Shown in pieces: positions 33,562 to 45,189 of a stretch of 64,000 nt of DNA. The notes under the pieces are model-generated. The model searched no databases, was not told where the DNA came from, and was given only the letters and a program-made list of their open reading frames with translations. The stretch is from Jidongwangia harbinensis. Lineage in GTDB: Bacteria > Actinomycetota > Actinomycetes > Mycobacteriales > Micromonosporaceae. Position 1 is the first letter of the stretch. The number at the start of each line of letters is the position of its first letter. A program made the position numbers and the translations under genes. The stretch lies in the NCBI RefSeq assembly GCF_020216025.1, contig NZ_JAIWNC010000011.1, forward strand, positions 186,001-250,000, in the 5' to 3' direction.

Positions 33562-35094
33562 CTACGGAGCCGTCCTTCCGTTTGCGACCGCCGTCGGCGC
33601 CGGATCGGTCGTGCCGACGTCCTGCATGGTGGCTTGGACCGCCGGGTTGATCACGTCGGTGATCGGCTTCGGGTAGAAGCCGAAGAGGATCAGCAGCGCG
33701 ATGAGCGGGGCCACGACCACCTTCTCGCGCAGGGAGATGTCCCGCTGCATGGCCGGTACCTCGGTGAGTGCCGGGTTGAGCGTGCCCTGCGTGGTCCGCT
33801 GCACCATCCAGAGCACGTACGCGGCGGCCAGGATGATGCCCAGGGTGGCCACCACGGCGTACGTCTTGTGCACGGTGAACGTGCCGATCAGCACCAGGAA
33901 CTCACTGACGAACGGCGCGGTGCCGGGCAGCGCCAGCGAGGCCAGACCGGCGAAGAACAGCACGCCGGCCAGCACCGGGACCAGCTTGCCGGCGCCACCG
34001 AAGTCGCTCACCAGCGCGGAGCCGCGCCGGGCCACGAACATGCCGACGACCAGGAACAGCAGGCCGGTGGCGAGGCCGTGGTTGACCATGTAGAGCACGG
34101 AGCCGGTGCCGGCCTGCGTGGTGAACGCGAAGATGCCGATGCCGATGAAGCCGAAGTGCGCGATCGACGTGTACGACACCAGCCGCTTCAGGTCGTTCTG
34201 ACCGACCGCGAGCAGCGCCGCGTAGATGATGCCGATCACCGCCAGGGCCAGCGCGGTCGGCGCGAACCAGCGGGACGCCTCGGGGAACATCGGCAGGCAG
34301 TACCGCAGGATGCCGAACGTACCCACCTTGTCCATCACGCCGACGAGCAGCGCGGCCGCACCGGCCGGCGCGGCGCCACCGGCGTCCGGCAGCCAGGTGT
34401 GGAACGGGAAGAACGGCGCCTTGATGGCGAACGCGATGAAGAAGCCGAGGAACAGCCAGCGCGCGGTGGTGGTGTCGAGGTCCGCGTTGACCAGCGTCTG
34501 CCAGTCGAACGTGCGGCCGCCGACCACCCACAGGCCGATCACGGCGGCGAGCATGAAGAGGCCGCCGACCAGCGAGTAGAGGAAGAACTTCACCGCGGCG
34601 TACTGGCGGCGGGCGCCGCCGTAGGAGCCGATGATGAAGTACATCGGCACCAGCATGACCTCGAAGAACACGTAGAACAGGAAGACGTCGGCGGCGGCGA
34701 AGACGCCGATCATCGTGCATTCCAGCGCCAGCAGCAGGGCGAAGTAGGTGGGCACGGACCGCTTGGTCTGCTCGGCGTCGTGCCACGAGGCCAGGATGAC
34801 CAGGGGTACGAGCAGCGCGATCAGCACCAGCATCACCAGCGCGATGCCGTCCGCGGCGAACGTGAACCGCACGTCCCAGGACGGGATCCACGGGTACGAC
34901 TCGCGGAACTGGAAGCGGTCGCCGCCGATCTCGAACGCGATCCACATGACGATGCTCAGCACGAGCACCGCGAGCGACCAGCCCAGCGCGACGATCTTCG
35001 CCAGCTGACTCTTGCGGCTCGGGATGAACGCCACCACCAACGCACCCACCAGGGGCAGGAGCGTCAGTATGGACAGGAACGGGAAGTTACTCAC
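33562..35094 (-). CDS. nuoM: NADH-quinone oxidoreductase subunit M
   Basis: A 510-residue antiporter-like subunit. GTG at 35094 overlaps the nuoL stop by GTGA; the open frame continues upstream out of the family, so this start is chosen. Signature stretches include FYVFFEVMLVPMYFIIGSYGG with the conserved membrane Glu, IKAPFFPFHTWLPDAGGAAP with the key Lys, and DLKRLVSYTSIAHFGFIGIG. Normal length. The C-terminus ends in a short unconserved tail (TAVANGRTAP). Confidence 0.97.
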   Translation of the reverse strand: MSNFPFLSILTLLPLVGALVVAFIPSRKSQLAKIVALGWSLAVLVLSIVMWIAFEIGGDRFQFRESYPWIPSWDVRFTFAADGIALVMLVLIALLVPLVILASWHDAEQTKRSVPTYFALLLALECTMIGVFAAADVFLFYVFFEVMLVPMYFIIGSYGGARRQYAAVKFFLYSLVGGLFMLAAVIGLWVVGGRTFDWQTLVNADLDTTTARWLFLGFFIAFAIKAPFFPFHTWLPDAGGAAPAGAAALLVGVMDKVGTFGILRYCLPMFPEASRWFAPTALALAVIGIIYAALLAVGQNDLKRLVSYTSIAHFGFIGIGIFAFTTQAGTGSVLYMVNHGLATGLLFLVVGMFVARRGSALVSDFGGAGKLVPVLAGVLFFAGLASLALPGTAPFVSEFLVLIGTFTVHKTYAVVATLGIILAAAYVLWMVQRTTQGTLNPALTEVPAMQRDISLREKVVVAPLIALLILFGFYPKPITDVINPAVQATMQDVGTTDPAPTAVANGRTAP

Positions 35095-37013
35095 GCCAGC
35101 CACCCCAGTTGGATCGCGAGGAAGGCGCCGACCACGAGCAGGGCGCCGGTAAGCATCGAGAGGGCGTACGAGCGGACGAACCCGGTCTGCATCCGGCGCA
35201 GGCGGCCGGAGCTGCCACCGATCGTCGCGGCGAGTCCGTTGACCGCGCCGTCGATGCCCTTGTTGTCCAGGTAGACCAGCGCCCGGGTCAGGTAGATGCC
35301 GGGCTTCTCGAACACCGCCTCGTTGAACGCGTCGGTGTAGAGGTTGCGCCGGGCCGCGGTGACCAGCACGCCGGCCGGCTGTTCCTGCTTGGCGGTGCCG
35401 TTGCGGAACATCATCCAGGCCAGACCGGCGCCGAGCAGCGTGACCGCGATCGACAGCACCGTGATGGTGGTGTGGCCGAGGACGCCGTGCGCCTCCCCCG
35501 CCTCCTCGCCGAGCACCGGTGCCAGCCACTCCGGCACGACGCTCGCCATCAGGATGCCGGCACCGGCCGACCCGATCGCCAGCAGGACCAGCGGGATCGT
35601 CATGATCGCCGGGGACTCGTGCGGCTCGTGGATGTCCTCGGTCCAGCGCTTCGGACCGTGGAACGTCAACACGAACAGGCGGGTCATGTAGAAGGCGGTC
35701 AGGCCGGCGCCGAGCAGCGCCGCCATGCCGAACAACCAGGCCGTCCAGCCTTCCCGCTCGAACGCGGACGCGATGATCGGTTCCTTGGAGAAGTAGCCGG
35801 ACAGCGGCGGGATGCCGATGATGGCGAGCCACCCGACGCCGAACGTGGCCCAGGTGATCGGCATGTACTTGCGCAGACCGCCGAAGCGCCGGATGTCCAC
35901 CTGGTCGTGCATGCCGTGCATGACCGAGCCGGCGCCGAGGAACATGTTGGCCTTGAAGAAGCCGTGCGCGAGCAGGTGGATGATGGCCAGTGCGTACGCG
36001 CCGCCGCCCAGCCCGACACCGACGAACATGTAGCCGATCTGGCTCACCGTGGACCAGGCCAGGACGCGCTTGATGTCGTCCTTGGCGGCGCCGATGATGC
36101 AGCCCATCAGCAGCGTCAGCGCGCCGACGCTGACCACGATCAGCTGCAGCGTGTGGTTCGCCGTGAAGATCGGGTTGGACCGGGCGATCAGGTAGACGCC
36201 GGCGGTGACCATGGTCGCCGCGTGGATCAGTGCGGAGACCGGGGTCGGGCCCTCCATGGCGTCCGGCAACCACGCCTGCAGCGGGAACTGGCCGGACTTA
36301 CCGGCCGCGCCGAGCAGCAGCAGGATGCCGAGCACCAGCACCGTGCCCGAGGTCAGCGCGCCGACCGAGTTGAACACCTCGTCGTAGTTGGTGCTGCCGA
36401 CCGTGGCGAACATCAGGAAGATGCCGATGGCCAGGCCGGCGTCGCCGACCCGGTTCATCAGGAACGCCTTCTTGCCCGCGGTGGCCGCGGACGGGCGGGT
36501 GTACCAGAACGAGATCAGCAGGTACGACGCCAGGCCGACGCCCTCCCAGCCGAAGTAGAGCATCACGTAGTTGTTGCCGAGGACCAGCAGCAACATCGCG
36601 GCGACGAAGAGGTTGAAGTACCCGAAGAACCTCCGCCGTCCCGGGTCGTGCTCCATGTAGCCCACCGCGTACAGGTGGATCAGTGAGCCGACGCCGGTGA
36701 TCAGCAGCACGAACACGCCGGACAGCGGGTCGAACAGCAACCCGAAGTCGACGTGCAGGTTGCCGACGACGATGAAGTCGAACAGGCTCTGCTCGGCCGT
36801 CCGGTTGCCCTCCAGCCCGCGCAGGCTGATGAACATCGACAGGCCGAGCACGAACGAGGCGGCGACCGAGGCGACGCCGAGCCAGTGTCCCCACCTGTCG
36901 GCCCGCCGGCCGAGCAGCAGCAGGATCGCCGCGCTCGCCAGCGGAATGGCCACGAGCAGCCAGATGCCGCTCAGCAGCCCCGTCGCGTGGGCGTACTCCA
37001 CACTCTCTTCCAC
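35091..37013 (-). CDS. nuoL: NADH-quinone oxidoreductase subunit L
   Basis: A 640-residue antiporter-like subunit, the largest membrane arm subunit, with the lateral C-terminal helix region. FGWEGVGLASYLLISFWY, SGQFPLQAWLPDAMEGPTPVSALIHAATMV and DDIKRVLAWSTVSQIGYMFVG are diagnostic. GTG at 37013 (VEESVEYAHA) is preferred, with AAGGGA upstream; longer frames extend into nuoK sequence. Eleven bp separate it from nuoK, and its stop overlaps the nuoM start. Confidence 0.97.
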   Translation of the reverse strand: MEESVEYAHATGLLSGIWLLVAIPLASAAILLLLGRRADRWGHWLGVASVAASFVLGLSMFISLRGLEGNRTAEQSLFDFIVVGNLHVDFGLLFDPLSGVFVLLITGVGSLIHLYAVGYMEHDPGRRRFFGYFNLFVAAMLLLVLGNNYVMLYFGWEGVGLASYLLISFWYTRPSAATAGKKAFLMNRVGDAGLAIGIFLMFATVGSTNYDEVFNSVGALTSGTVLVLGILLLLGAAGKSGQFPLQAWLPDAMEGPTPVSALIHAATMVTAGVYLIARSNPIFTANHTLQLIVVSVGALTLLMGCIIGAAKDDIKRVLAWSTVSQIGYMFVGVGLGGGAYALAIIHLLAHGFFKANMFLGAGSVMHGMHDQVDIRRFGGLRKYMPITWATFGVGWLAIIGIPPLSGYFSKEPIIASAFEREGWTAWLFGMAALLGAGLTAFYMTRLFVLTFHGPKRWTEDIHEPHESPAIMTIPLVLLAIGSAGAGILMASVVPEWLAPVLGEEAGEAHGVLGHTTITVLSIAVTLLGAGLAWMMFRNGTAKQEQPAGVLVTAARRNLYTDAFNEAVFEKPGIYLTRALVYLDNKGIDGAVNGLAATIGGSSGRLRRMQTGFVRSYALSMLTGALLVVGAFLAIQLGWLA

Positions 37014-37024
37014 GTGAAGTCCCT

Positions 37025-37324
37025 TTAGTACTTGAGGAGGTTGGCGTCGTCGACGCTCGCCGACCGCCGCGTCCGGAAGATCGACATGATGATCGCAAGA
37101 CCGACTACGACCTCCGCCGCGGCCACCACCATCACGAAGAAGGAGATGATCTGCCCGTCGAGGTTGCCGTTGATCCGGCTGAAGGCCACCAGGGCCAGGT
37201 TCGCGGCGTTCAGCATCAGCTCGATGCACATGAACAGCACGATGGCGTTACGGCGGATGAGCACGCCGGTGGCGCCGATGGTGAACAGGATGGCCGCCAG
37301 GACCAGGTAGTAGTCCGGGGTCAT
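37025..37324 (-). CDS. nuoK: NADH-quinone oxidoreductase subunit K
   Basis: A 99-residue, three-helix membrane subunit. TIGATGVLIRRNAIVLFMCIELMLNAANLALVAFS carries the two conserved membrane glutamates of the Nqo11 family (in the IELML region and in VVAAAEVVVGLAI). ATG at 37324 overlaps the nuoJ stop (ATGA). Confidence 0.97.
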   Translation of the reverse strand: MTPDYYLVLAAILFTIGATGVLIRRNAIVLFMCIELMLNAANLALVAFSRINGNLDGQIISFFVMVVAAAEVVVGLAIIMSIFRTRRSASVDDANLLKY

Positions 37325-38094
37325 TTCTCGGTTCCCTTCGGTGCGGCCTCGCCGGCGGTCAACTCACGGACCGGCAGGATCGCCGAGATGCTGCGCTCGG
37401 CGCCGTTGCCGTCCGGCAGCTTGGCCGGCGCGGCGACCGACATGGTGTTCGCGTACACGCCCGGGCCGGCCTTGGGGGCCGGGTAGTTGCCCGGCCGGAA
37501 GCGCTCGCGCATCCGGGTCACCTGGTCGACGGCGTCCTCCTTGGCGCGCTCGACGTGCGCCAGGATCATCGCGCCCACCGCCGCCGTGATCAGCAGCGCC
37601 GAGGTGACCTCGAACGCGAACACGTACCGGGTGAAGAGCAGGGCGGCCAGGCCCTGCACGTTGCCGTCCGCGTTGGCCTCGGTGAGGCCGACCACCGGGT
37701 TGTCACCCAGCGCCCGGGCCAGGCCGGTGCCGATCAGTCCGGCGAACGCGACGCCGAGCACGACCGCGGCCACCCGCTGCCCGCGCAGCGTCTCGATCAG
37801 CGAGTCGGAGGCGTCCCGGCCGACGAGCATGAGCACGAACAGGAACAGCATCATGATCGCGCCGGTGTACACGATGATCTGCACGGCGCCGAGGAACGGC
37901 GCGGCGTTGACCACGTACAGGAAGCCCAGGCAGAGCATCGTGACGACCAGCCACAGCGCGGAGTGCACCGCGTTGCGGGCGATCACCATGCCCAGCCCGC
38001 CGATGACGGCCAGGGTGCCGAGGATCCAGAAGGCCCACGCCTCACCGGTCGACACCTGACCGGCGGCCGCGGCGACGATGCTCAGTTCGTTCAC
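37321..38094 (-). CDS. nuoJ: NADH-quinone oxidoreductase subunit J
   Basis: A 257-residue subunit with five helices in the first 175 residues, including GAVQIIVYTGAIMMLFLFVLMLVG with the conserved Tyr and pi-bulge region of NuoJ. The last 80 residues are a soluble tail, longer than in E. coli but common in actinobacteria. ATG at 38094 overlaps the nuoI stop region (4 bp), keeping the operon coupled. Confidence 0.95.
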   Translation of the reverse strand: MNELSIVAAAAGQVSTGEAWAFWILGTLAVIGGLGMVIARNAVHSALWLVVTMLCLGFLYVVNAAPFLGAVQIIVYTGAIMMLFLFVLMLVGRDASDSLIETLRGQRVAAVVLGVAFAGLIGTGLARALGDNPVVGLTEANADGNVQGLAALLFTRYVFAFEVTSALLITAAVGAMILAHVERAKEDAVDQVTRMRERFRPGNYPAPKAGPGVYANTMSVAAPAKLPDGNGAERSISAILPVRELTAGEAAPKGTEK

Positions 38095-38768
38095 TTGCCG
38101 TCACCCTTCCCGCCGCCGAGGCCGGAGGCGGCCGCCTCGGCCTTGGGGTTGTCCTTCCGCGCGGTCCCCGCGGTCTCCGGCCGGTCGCCGTCGCCCGCGG
38201 TGCTCGCGTCCTGCGTGCCGCTGTCCGACCAGGGGGCCCGCTCGGCGCCCGCGGACGTGCCCGGGTTGGTGAGCGCGCCGAGGTAGTAGTCCTTGTCGGT
38301 GTCGCCCAGCCGCATCGGGTGCGGCGGCTGCTCCATGCCCGGCAGCAGCGGCGCCAGCAGTTCCTTCTTGGTGAAGATGAGGTCCTGCCGGCTGTCCCGG
38401 GCCAGCTCGTACTCGTTGCTCATGGTGAGCGAGCGGGTCGGGCAGGCCTCGATGCACAGGCCGCAGAAGATGCAGCGGGCGTAGTTGATCTGGTAGACGC
38501 TGGCGTACCGCTCACCGGGCGAGAAACGCATCTCGTCGGTGTTGTCGCCACCCTCCACGTAGATCGCGTCCGCCGGGCAGGCCCAGGCGCACAGCTCGCA
38601 GCCGATGCACTTCTCCAGCCCGTCCGGGTGCCGGTTGAGGATGTGCCGGCCGTGGTAACGCGGCGCGGGAGCGGGCGGCGTGAACGGGTAGTCGGTGGTG
38701 ATGACCTTGCGGAACATGTGCGCGAAGGTCACCCCGAAGCCCTTGAACGAGCCGGTGAACGTTCCCAC
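38091..38768 (-). CDS. nuoI: NADH-quinone oxidoreductase subunit I
   Basis: A 225-residue ferredoxin-like subunit binding two [4Fe-4S] clusters (N6a, N6b): CIGCELCAWACP (about residues 54-65) and CIFCGLCIEACP (about 99-110). The GTG at 38768 has an excellent AAGGAGGTG site; longer frames run into nuoH. The last 55 residues (from TSAGAERAPW) are a Gly/Ala/Asp-rich extension outside the conserved core. It passes electrons from the NuoG chain to NuoB. Confidence 0.96.
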   Translation of the reverse strand: MGTFTGSFKGFGVTFAHMFRKVITTDYPFTPPAPAPRYHGRHILNRHPDGLEKCIGCELCAWACPADAIYVEGGDNTDEMRFSPGERYASVYQINYARCIFCGLCIEACPTRSLTMSNEYELARDSRQDLIFTKKELLAPLLPGMEQPPHPMRLGDTDKDYYLGALTNPGTSAGAERAPWSDSGTQDASTAGDGDRPETAGTARKDNPKAEAAASGLGGGKGDGK

Positions 38769-38769
38769 G

Positions 38770-40161
38770 TCACACCTCCTTGTCTGGTGCGTCGTCGGAT
38801 GTCTCGGTGGTGCCGCCGCCGACCGTCGCGGGGGCCCGCTCGGCCACCGCACGCCGCGCCCGCGGGCTCGGCGGCACCTGCAGGTCGATCGGCGGGACCG
38901 GGAAACTGCCGGGCGGCCGGGACGCGATCTGCTCCTCCAGCGACAGCTGGCGGGGCTTCCGGCTGGCCGGCCAGAGCAGCGCGATCACCAGGATCAGTGC
39001 GGCCGCGACCGCGATCGTCACGGCCAGCGAGGCACCGGACAGCTCCTGGCGGGCCACCCGGACACCGGCCAGGAACAGGATCCACACCAGGTTGATCGGG
39101 ATGAGGACCTTCCAGCCGAACCGCATGAACTGGTCGTAGCGCATCCGGGGCAGCGTGGCGCGCAGCCAGATGAAGCCGAACAGCAGGATCAGCACCTTGC
39201 CGAGCCACCAGAGCAGCGGCCACCAGCCGGAGTTCGCGCCGGCCCAGAACTCGGTGATCGGCCACGGTGCCCGCCAGCCGCCGAGGAACAGCGTGGTGGC
39301 GAACGCCGAGACGGTGATCATGTTGATGTACTCGGCCAGGAAGAACAGCGCGAACTTGAACGACGAGTACTCGGTGTGGAAGCCGCCGACCAGCTCGGAC
39401 TCCGCCTCGGGCAGGTCGAACGGGGCCCGGTTGGTCTCGCCCACCGCCGAGATGCAGTAGATGATGAAGCTGGGCAGCAGCAGGACCGCGTACCAGCTCG
39501 GCGTGGTCGGATGCCAGCCGAGGATGTCGTAGGTGACCGGGTCGTTGCCGGCCTGCGCCTTGACGATCTGCGAGGTGCTCATCGTGCCGGCGGTCATGAA
39601 GACCGCCACGATGGACAGGCCCATCGCAACCTCGTACGAGATCATCTGCGCGGCCGAGCGCAGACCGCCCAGCAGCGGGTACGTCGAGCCCGACGCCCAG
39701 CCGGCCAGCACCACGCCGTAGACCGCCATCGACGAGCAGGCGAGCAGCACCAGCACCGAGATCGACACGTCGGTGAGCTGGAGCGCGGTCTTGTGGCCGA
39801 AGATCGACACGACCGGTCCGAACGGGATCACCGAGAACGCGGTGAACGCCACCGTCGCCGAGATCACCGGGGCGATGAAGTACACCACCTTGTCGGCGGT
39901 CTTCGGGATGATCTCTTCCTTGAACGGCAGCTTCATGCCGTCGGAGAGGCTCTGCAGCCAGCCCTTCGGCCCGACCTGGTTGGGTCCGGGCCGGACCGCC
40001 ATCCGGGCCACGACCTTGCGCTCGTAGTTGATCGTGAAGAGCGTCAGGAGCAGCAGGATGACGAAGACGCCGAGCAGCTTGATGAGGACGATCCACCAGA
40101 CTTCGTTCTCGAACGTCTGAAGGGTCGGATCCTGCGCGGCGGCGAAGAATGTCTCTTTCAC
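38770..40161 (-). CDS. nuoH: NADH-quinone oxidoreductase subunit H
   Basis: A 463-residue membrane subunit forming the quinone-site junction. RKVVARMAVRPGPNQVGPKGWLQSLSDGMKL near the N-terminus and GETNRAPFDLPEAESELVGGFHTEYSSFKFALFFLAEY in the middle are hallmark sequences with the acidic residues of the E-channel. A proline-rich C-terminal extension of about 60 residues (from RPPGSFPVPP) is typical of actinobacterial NuoH. One bp separates its stop from the nuoI start. Confidence 0.97.
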   Translation of the reverse strand: MKETFFAAAQDPTLQTFENEVWWIVLIKLLGVFVILLLLTLFTINYERKVVARMAVRPGPNQVGPKGWLQSLSDGMKLPFKEEIIPKTADKVVYFIAPVISATVAFTAFSVIPFGPVVSIFGHKTALQLTDVSISVLVLLACSSMAVYGVVLAGWASGSTYPLLGGLRSAAQMISYEVAMGLSIVAVFMTAGTMSTSQIVKAQAGNDPVTYDILGWHPTTPSWYAVLLLPSFIIYCISAVGETNRAPFDLPEAESELVGGFHTEYSSFKFALFFLAEYINMITVSAFATTLFLGGWRAPWPITEFWAGANSGWWPLLWWLGKVLILLFGFIWLRATLPRMRYDQFMRFGWKVLIPINLVWILFLAGVRVARQELSGASLAVTIAVAAALILVIALLWPASRKPRQLSLEEQIASRPPGSFPVPPIDLQVPPSPRARRAVAERAPATVGGGTTETSDDAPDKEV

Positions 40162-42655
40162 TGGTGAGCCCCCTCAGCGAGGATCGGGCCGGGGGTGCCG
40201 GCGGCCAGCCGGACCACCGCGCCCGAGGTGACACCCAGGCTGCGGCGCAGCGTCGAGCCGGGCGAGTTGGTGGGCAGCCACACCACCTGCGGGGGCAGGT
40301 CGGTGATCTCGACCGGGAGCGTGATCCCGCCCCGGTCGGTGCTCACGGTGACCGCGTCACCGTCGACGACCCCGAGCGCGCCGGCCAGGTCCTTGCCGAG
40401 CCGCACCAGCGGCGACCGCGCGGTGCCGGCCAGCGGCTCGTCGCCGTCGAGCATCGAGCCGAGGTCGATCAGGTGGTGCCAGGTGGACAGCACGGCCTCG
40501 TGCTCGCCCCGCTGCGGCACCTCGGCCGGCGGGACGCTGGGCAGCGCCGGGCGCGCGGACCGGCTGGCCGGCATCGCACCCAGCTCCCGGCGGATCGCGT
40601 TCACGTCCCCGGTGCCGAGCGAGACCTCCAGCAGCGCGGCGATCGCCTCCAGCACCCGGCCGTCGGTCATCGTGCCGGTGGGCAGCACGGCCTCGAAGCT
40701 GCGCAGCCGTCCCTCCCAGTCCAGGTACGTGCCGGCCTTCTCGACCGCCGGTGCGACCGGCAGCACCACGTCGGCCCGGCGGGTCACCGCGCTCTGCCGC
40801 AGTTCCAGGCTGACCAGGAACGGCACCGCGTCGAGCGCCTGCTCGGCGAGCCGCGGGTCGGCCAGGTCGGCCGGGTCGACGCCGGCCACCAGCAGGCCGC
40901 CCAGCGTGCCGTCGGCGGCCGCGGCCAGGATGCCGTCGGTGTCACGTCCGGGGGTGCCGGGCAGTGCCCCGTCCGGCAGGTCCCAGGCGGCGGAGATCTC
41001 GGCGAGTGCGTCCGCGTCGGTGACCGGGCGGCCACCGGGCAGCAGGTTGGGCAGGCACCCCGCGTCCACGGCGCCGCGGTCGCCGGCGCGCCGCGGCACC
41101 CAGGCGAGCCGGGCACCGGTCCGGGCGGCCAGCGCCGCGGCGGCCGAGAGGCCACCCGGCACGGTCGCCAGCCGCTCACCGACGAACAGGATCGCGCCCG
41201 GGGCGCCGAGCGCGGCGGCGATCGCCGGGTCGGTGGCCAGCAGCCGGGCCTCGTCGCCCGGGACGGCCGCCACGAGCGCGGCGCCGAGCTTCTCGAACCC
41301 CCGGCTCAGGTACGGCGCAACGGCCGTCACCTGCAGCTTCTTCTTCAGATGTCCCTTGCGCATGCGCAGGAACAGGATCGGGCACTCCTCCTCGGGCTCC
41401 AGCCCGACGATCACCGCGGACGGGGCGTCCTCCACGTCGGCGTACGTCACGTCGGTCACCCCGGCCACCGAGGCGGCCAGGAATGCGGATTCCTCGTCGG
41501 TGCCGTCCGAGGCGCCAGAGGCGCGCAGGGGCCGGGCCCGGAAGTCGACGTCGTTGGTGCCGAGCACGACCCGGGCGAACTTCGCGTACGCGTAGGCGTC
41601 CTCGACGGTGAGCCGGCCGCCGGTCAGCACGCCGACGCCACGCTCGCGGGCCGCCTTGAGTCCCTCGGCCGCGGCGAGCAGCGCCTCGCTCCACGACGCC
41701 TCGCGCAGTTCGCCGGTGTCGGCCTCGCGGACCAGCGGCGTGGTGAGCCGGTCGAACGCGTTCGCGTACCGGAAGCCCCACCGGCCCTTGTCGCAGTTCC
41801 ACTCCTCGTTGACCGCCGGTTCGTCACCGGCCAGCCGGCGCAGCACCTTGCCGCGCCGGTGGTCCGCCCGCATCGAGCAGCCGGCCGCGCAGTGCTCGCA
41901 GGTGGTCGGCGTGGAGACCAGGTCGAACGGGCGGGCCCGGAAGCGGTACTGCTCGCCGGTCAGGGCGCCCACCGGGCAGATCTGGATGGTGTTGCCGGAG
42001 AAGTACGAGTTGAACGGGACGTCACCCTCGTCGTCGCCGACCTGGCCGTCGCCGGTGCCGTCGCCGCCGAAGAAGTCGTCGCGGTACACGTTGATCTGCT
42101 CGCCGGACGAGCGGTCCATCAGGTCGATGAACTTGTCGCCGGCGATCTCCTCGGAGAACCGGGTGCAGCGCTGGCAGAGAATGCACCGTTCCCGGTCCAG
42201 CAGCACCTGGCTGGAGATGTGGATCGGCTTCTCGTACTCGCGCTTGTGCTCGTGGAACCGGGTGTCCGCGCGGCCGCTGGACATCGCCTGGTTCTGCAGC
42301 GGGCACTCGCCGCCCTTGTCGCAGGTCGGGCAGTCGAGCGGGTGGTTGATCAGCAGCATCTCCATGATGCCGGCCTGCGCCTTGGCGGCGACCGGGGAGC
42401 TGAGCTGGGTCTTGACCACCATGCCCTCGGCCACGGTCTGGGTGCAGGAGGCCACCGGCTTGCGCTGGCCCTCCACCTCGACCAGGCACTGCCGGCAGGC
42501 GCCCGCGGGAGCGAGCAGCGGGTGGTCGCAGAACCGCGGGATCGCGATGCCCATCCGCTCGGCGACCCGGATGACCAGCTCGCCCTTCTCGGCTACCACC
42601 TCGACGCCGTCGACGGTCAGGGTGACGGTGTCGGTCTTCTTGGCGACGTCGGTCA

Positions 42656-42656
<1 letters not shown>
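40158..42656 (-). CDS. nuoG: NADH-quinone oxidoreductase subunit G
   Basis: An 832-residue Fe-S subunit. N-terminal [2Fe-2S] ligands in CDHPLLAPAGACRQC and the distal Cys of PVASC, then CPTCDKGGECPLQ (H/C-type N5 region), CILCQRCTRF and the second [4Fe-4S] domain, and CEHCAAGCSMR for the N7-type cluster near residue 250. The rest is a molybdopterin-oxidoreductase fold without cofactor. ATG at 42656 overlaps the nuoF stop by one base (TGATG). Carries electrons from NuoE/F toward NuoI. Confidence 0.96.
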
Positions 42657-43968
<1,312 letters not shown>

Positions 43969-43972
<4 letters not shown>

Positions 43973-45189
43973 TTCGTCTCCTCGTTCCCGCGCTGCGCGT
44001 TGTTCCACCCGGGGTTCTCCGTGGCGGTCGTCGCGTCGCCGGTGCCTGCCGTGGACTCGCCGACAATGCTCTCGCCGCGCTCGGTGTCACCGGCCGGCTT
44101 GCCGTCACCGGCGGTCTGGTTCTGGGCGACCCCGGCCGCCTCCGCCGGGTTGGTCGGCACCGGTTCGGTGGCCGTCGCGTCGCCGGTCCGGTCCGGCGTA
44201 CCCATGGTGGGGTTGCGCTGTTCGGCCGTGCGGACCTCGGGGTCCTTGACGTCGCCGGTGTCGGTGACCTTGCCCGCGTTGTCGGTGGCCTGCTTGGCTG
44301 CGGCCGTCTTGCGGGGACGCGACTTGCGGGTCTCGGCGACCTTCTCGGTCGCCTTCTCCGCGGCTTTCTCCGCCACACCGGCCACCGTGGCGGCCGCGGT
44401 CTTGACCGCACCCGCGGCCTTCTTCGCGGCGGTGCTCACCTTGCCGTCGCCGGCGTCCTCGCGGGCCGGCTTGGTCTTGGTGATCGGGGTGTCGAGGTTG
44501 AAGTTCGCCACCGCGATGCCGTGCTCCTGCGCGAGCGTCACGCCGCGCAGCGTGGGCGCGCCGGCCGGACCGTCCGCGACCGCGCCGTCCCGCTCGTCGG
44601 CGAAGCCGGCGAGCTGCACCTGCATCTCCTTGAGCGAGCAGATCCGGGCGCCGCGGCTGGGCATCGGCCGCTCCCCGGCGCGCAGCTGCTCGACCAGGCC
44701 GACCGCCGCCTCCGGGGTGGTGTTGTCCACCGCGAAGTCGTAGTTGACGGTCATCACCGGCGCGTAGTCGCAGGCCGCGAGGCACTCGGCGTGCTCCAGC
44801 GTGATCTTGCCGTCGGCCGTGGTCTCGTCGTGGCCGACGCCGAGGTGCTCGGCCAGTTGGTCGTACACCTCCTGGCCGCCCATCACGTTGCACAACGTGT
44901 TGGTGCAGACGCTGACCAGGTAGTCGCCGGTGGGCTTGCGCTTGTACATGGTGTAGAAGGTGGCGACCGCGCCCACCTGGGCCTTGTTGATGCCCAGGAT
45001 CTCGGCGCAGAACGCCACACCGTTCGGGCTGACGAAGCCCTCCTCGGTCTGCACCAGGTGCAGCAGCGGCAGCAGCGCGGAGCGCCCACGACCCTCGGGG
45101 TAGCGGGCGATGATCTCCAGCGCGGGTTCCAGAAGCTTCTCGGCCAGCGGCGCGGCGGCCGGGGAGAACTCAGGCGTGCTTACGGACAT
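43969..45189 (-). CDS. nuoE: NADH-quinone oxidoreductase subunit E with long lysine/alanine-rich tail
   Basis: A 406-residue NuoE. The first 240 residues hold the helical and thioredoxin-like domains; the [2Fe-2S] N1a ligands are visible as CTNTLC and CLAACDYAPV. From about residue 238 a 168-residue tail follows: a basic Lys/Ala segment with KAAEKATEKVAETRK and SRPRKTAAAKQ, reminiscent of histone H1-like tails, and then an acidic Thr/Glu/Gly-rich end. This tail is not part of complex I as known. ATG at 45189 lies immediately beside the nuoD stop, and its own stop overlaps nuoF. Confidence 0.93.

Noticed and set aside
33562..36273. 903-codon ORF spanning nuoM and part of nuoL
   Set aside because: The upstream third is nuoL read in another frame; nuoM starts at GTG 35094 by homology and overlap.
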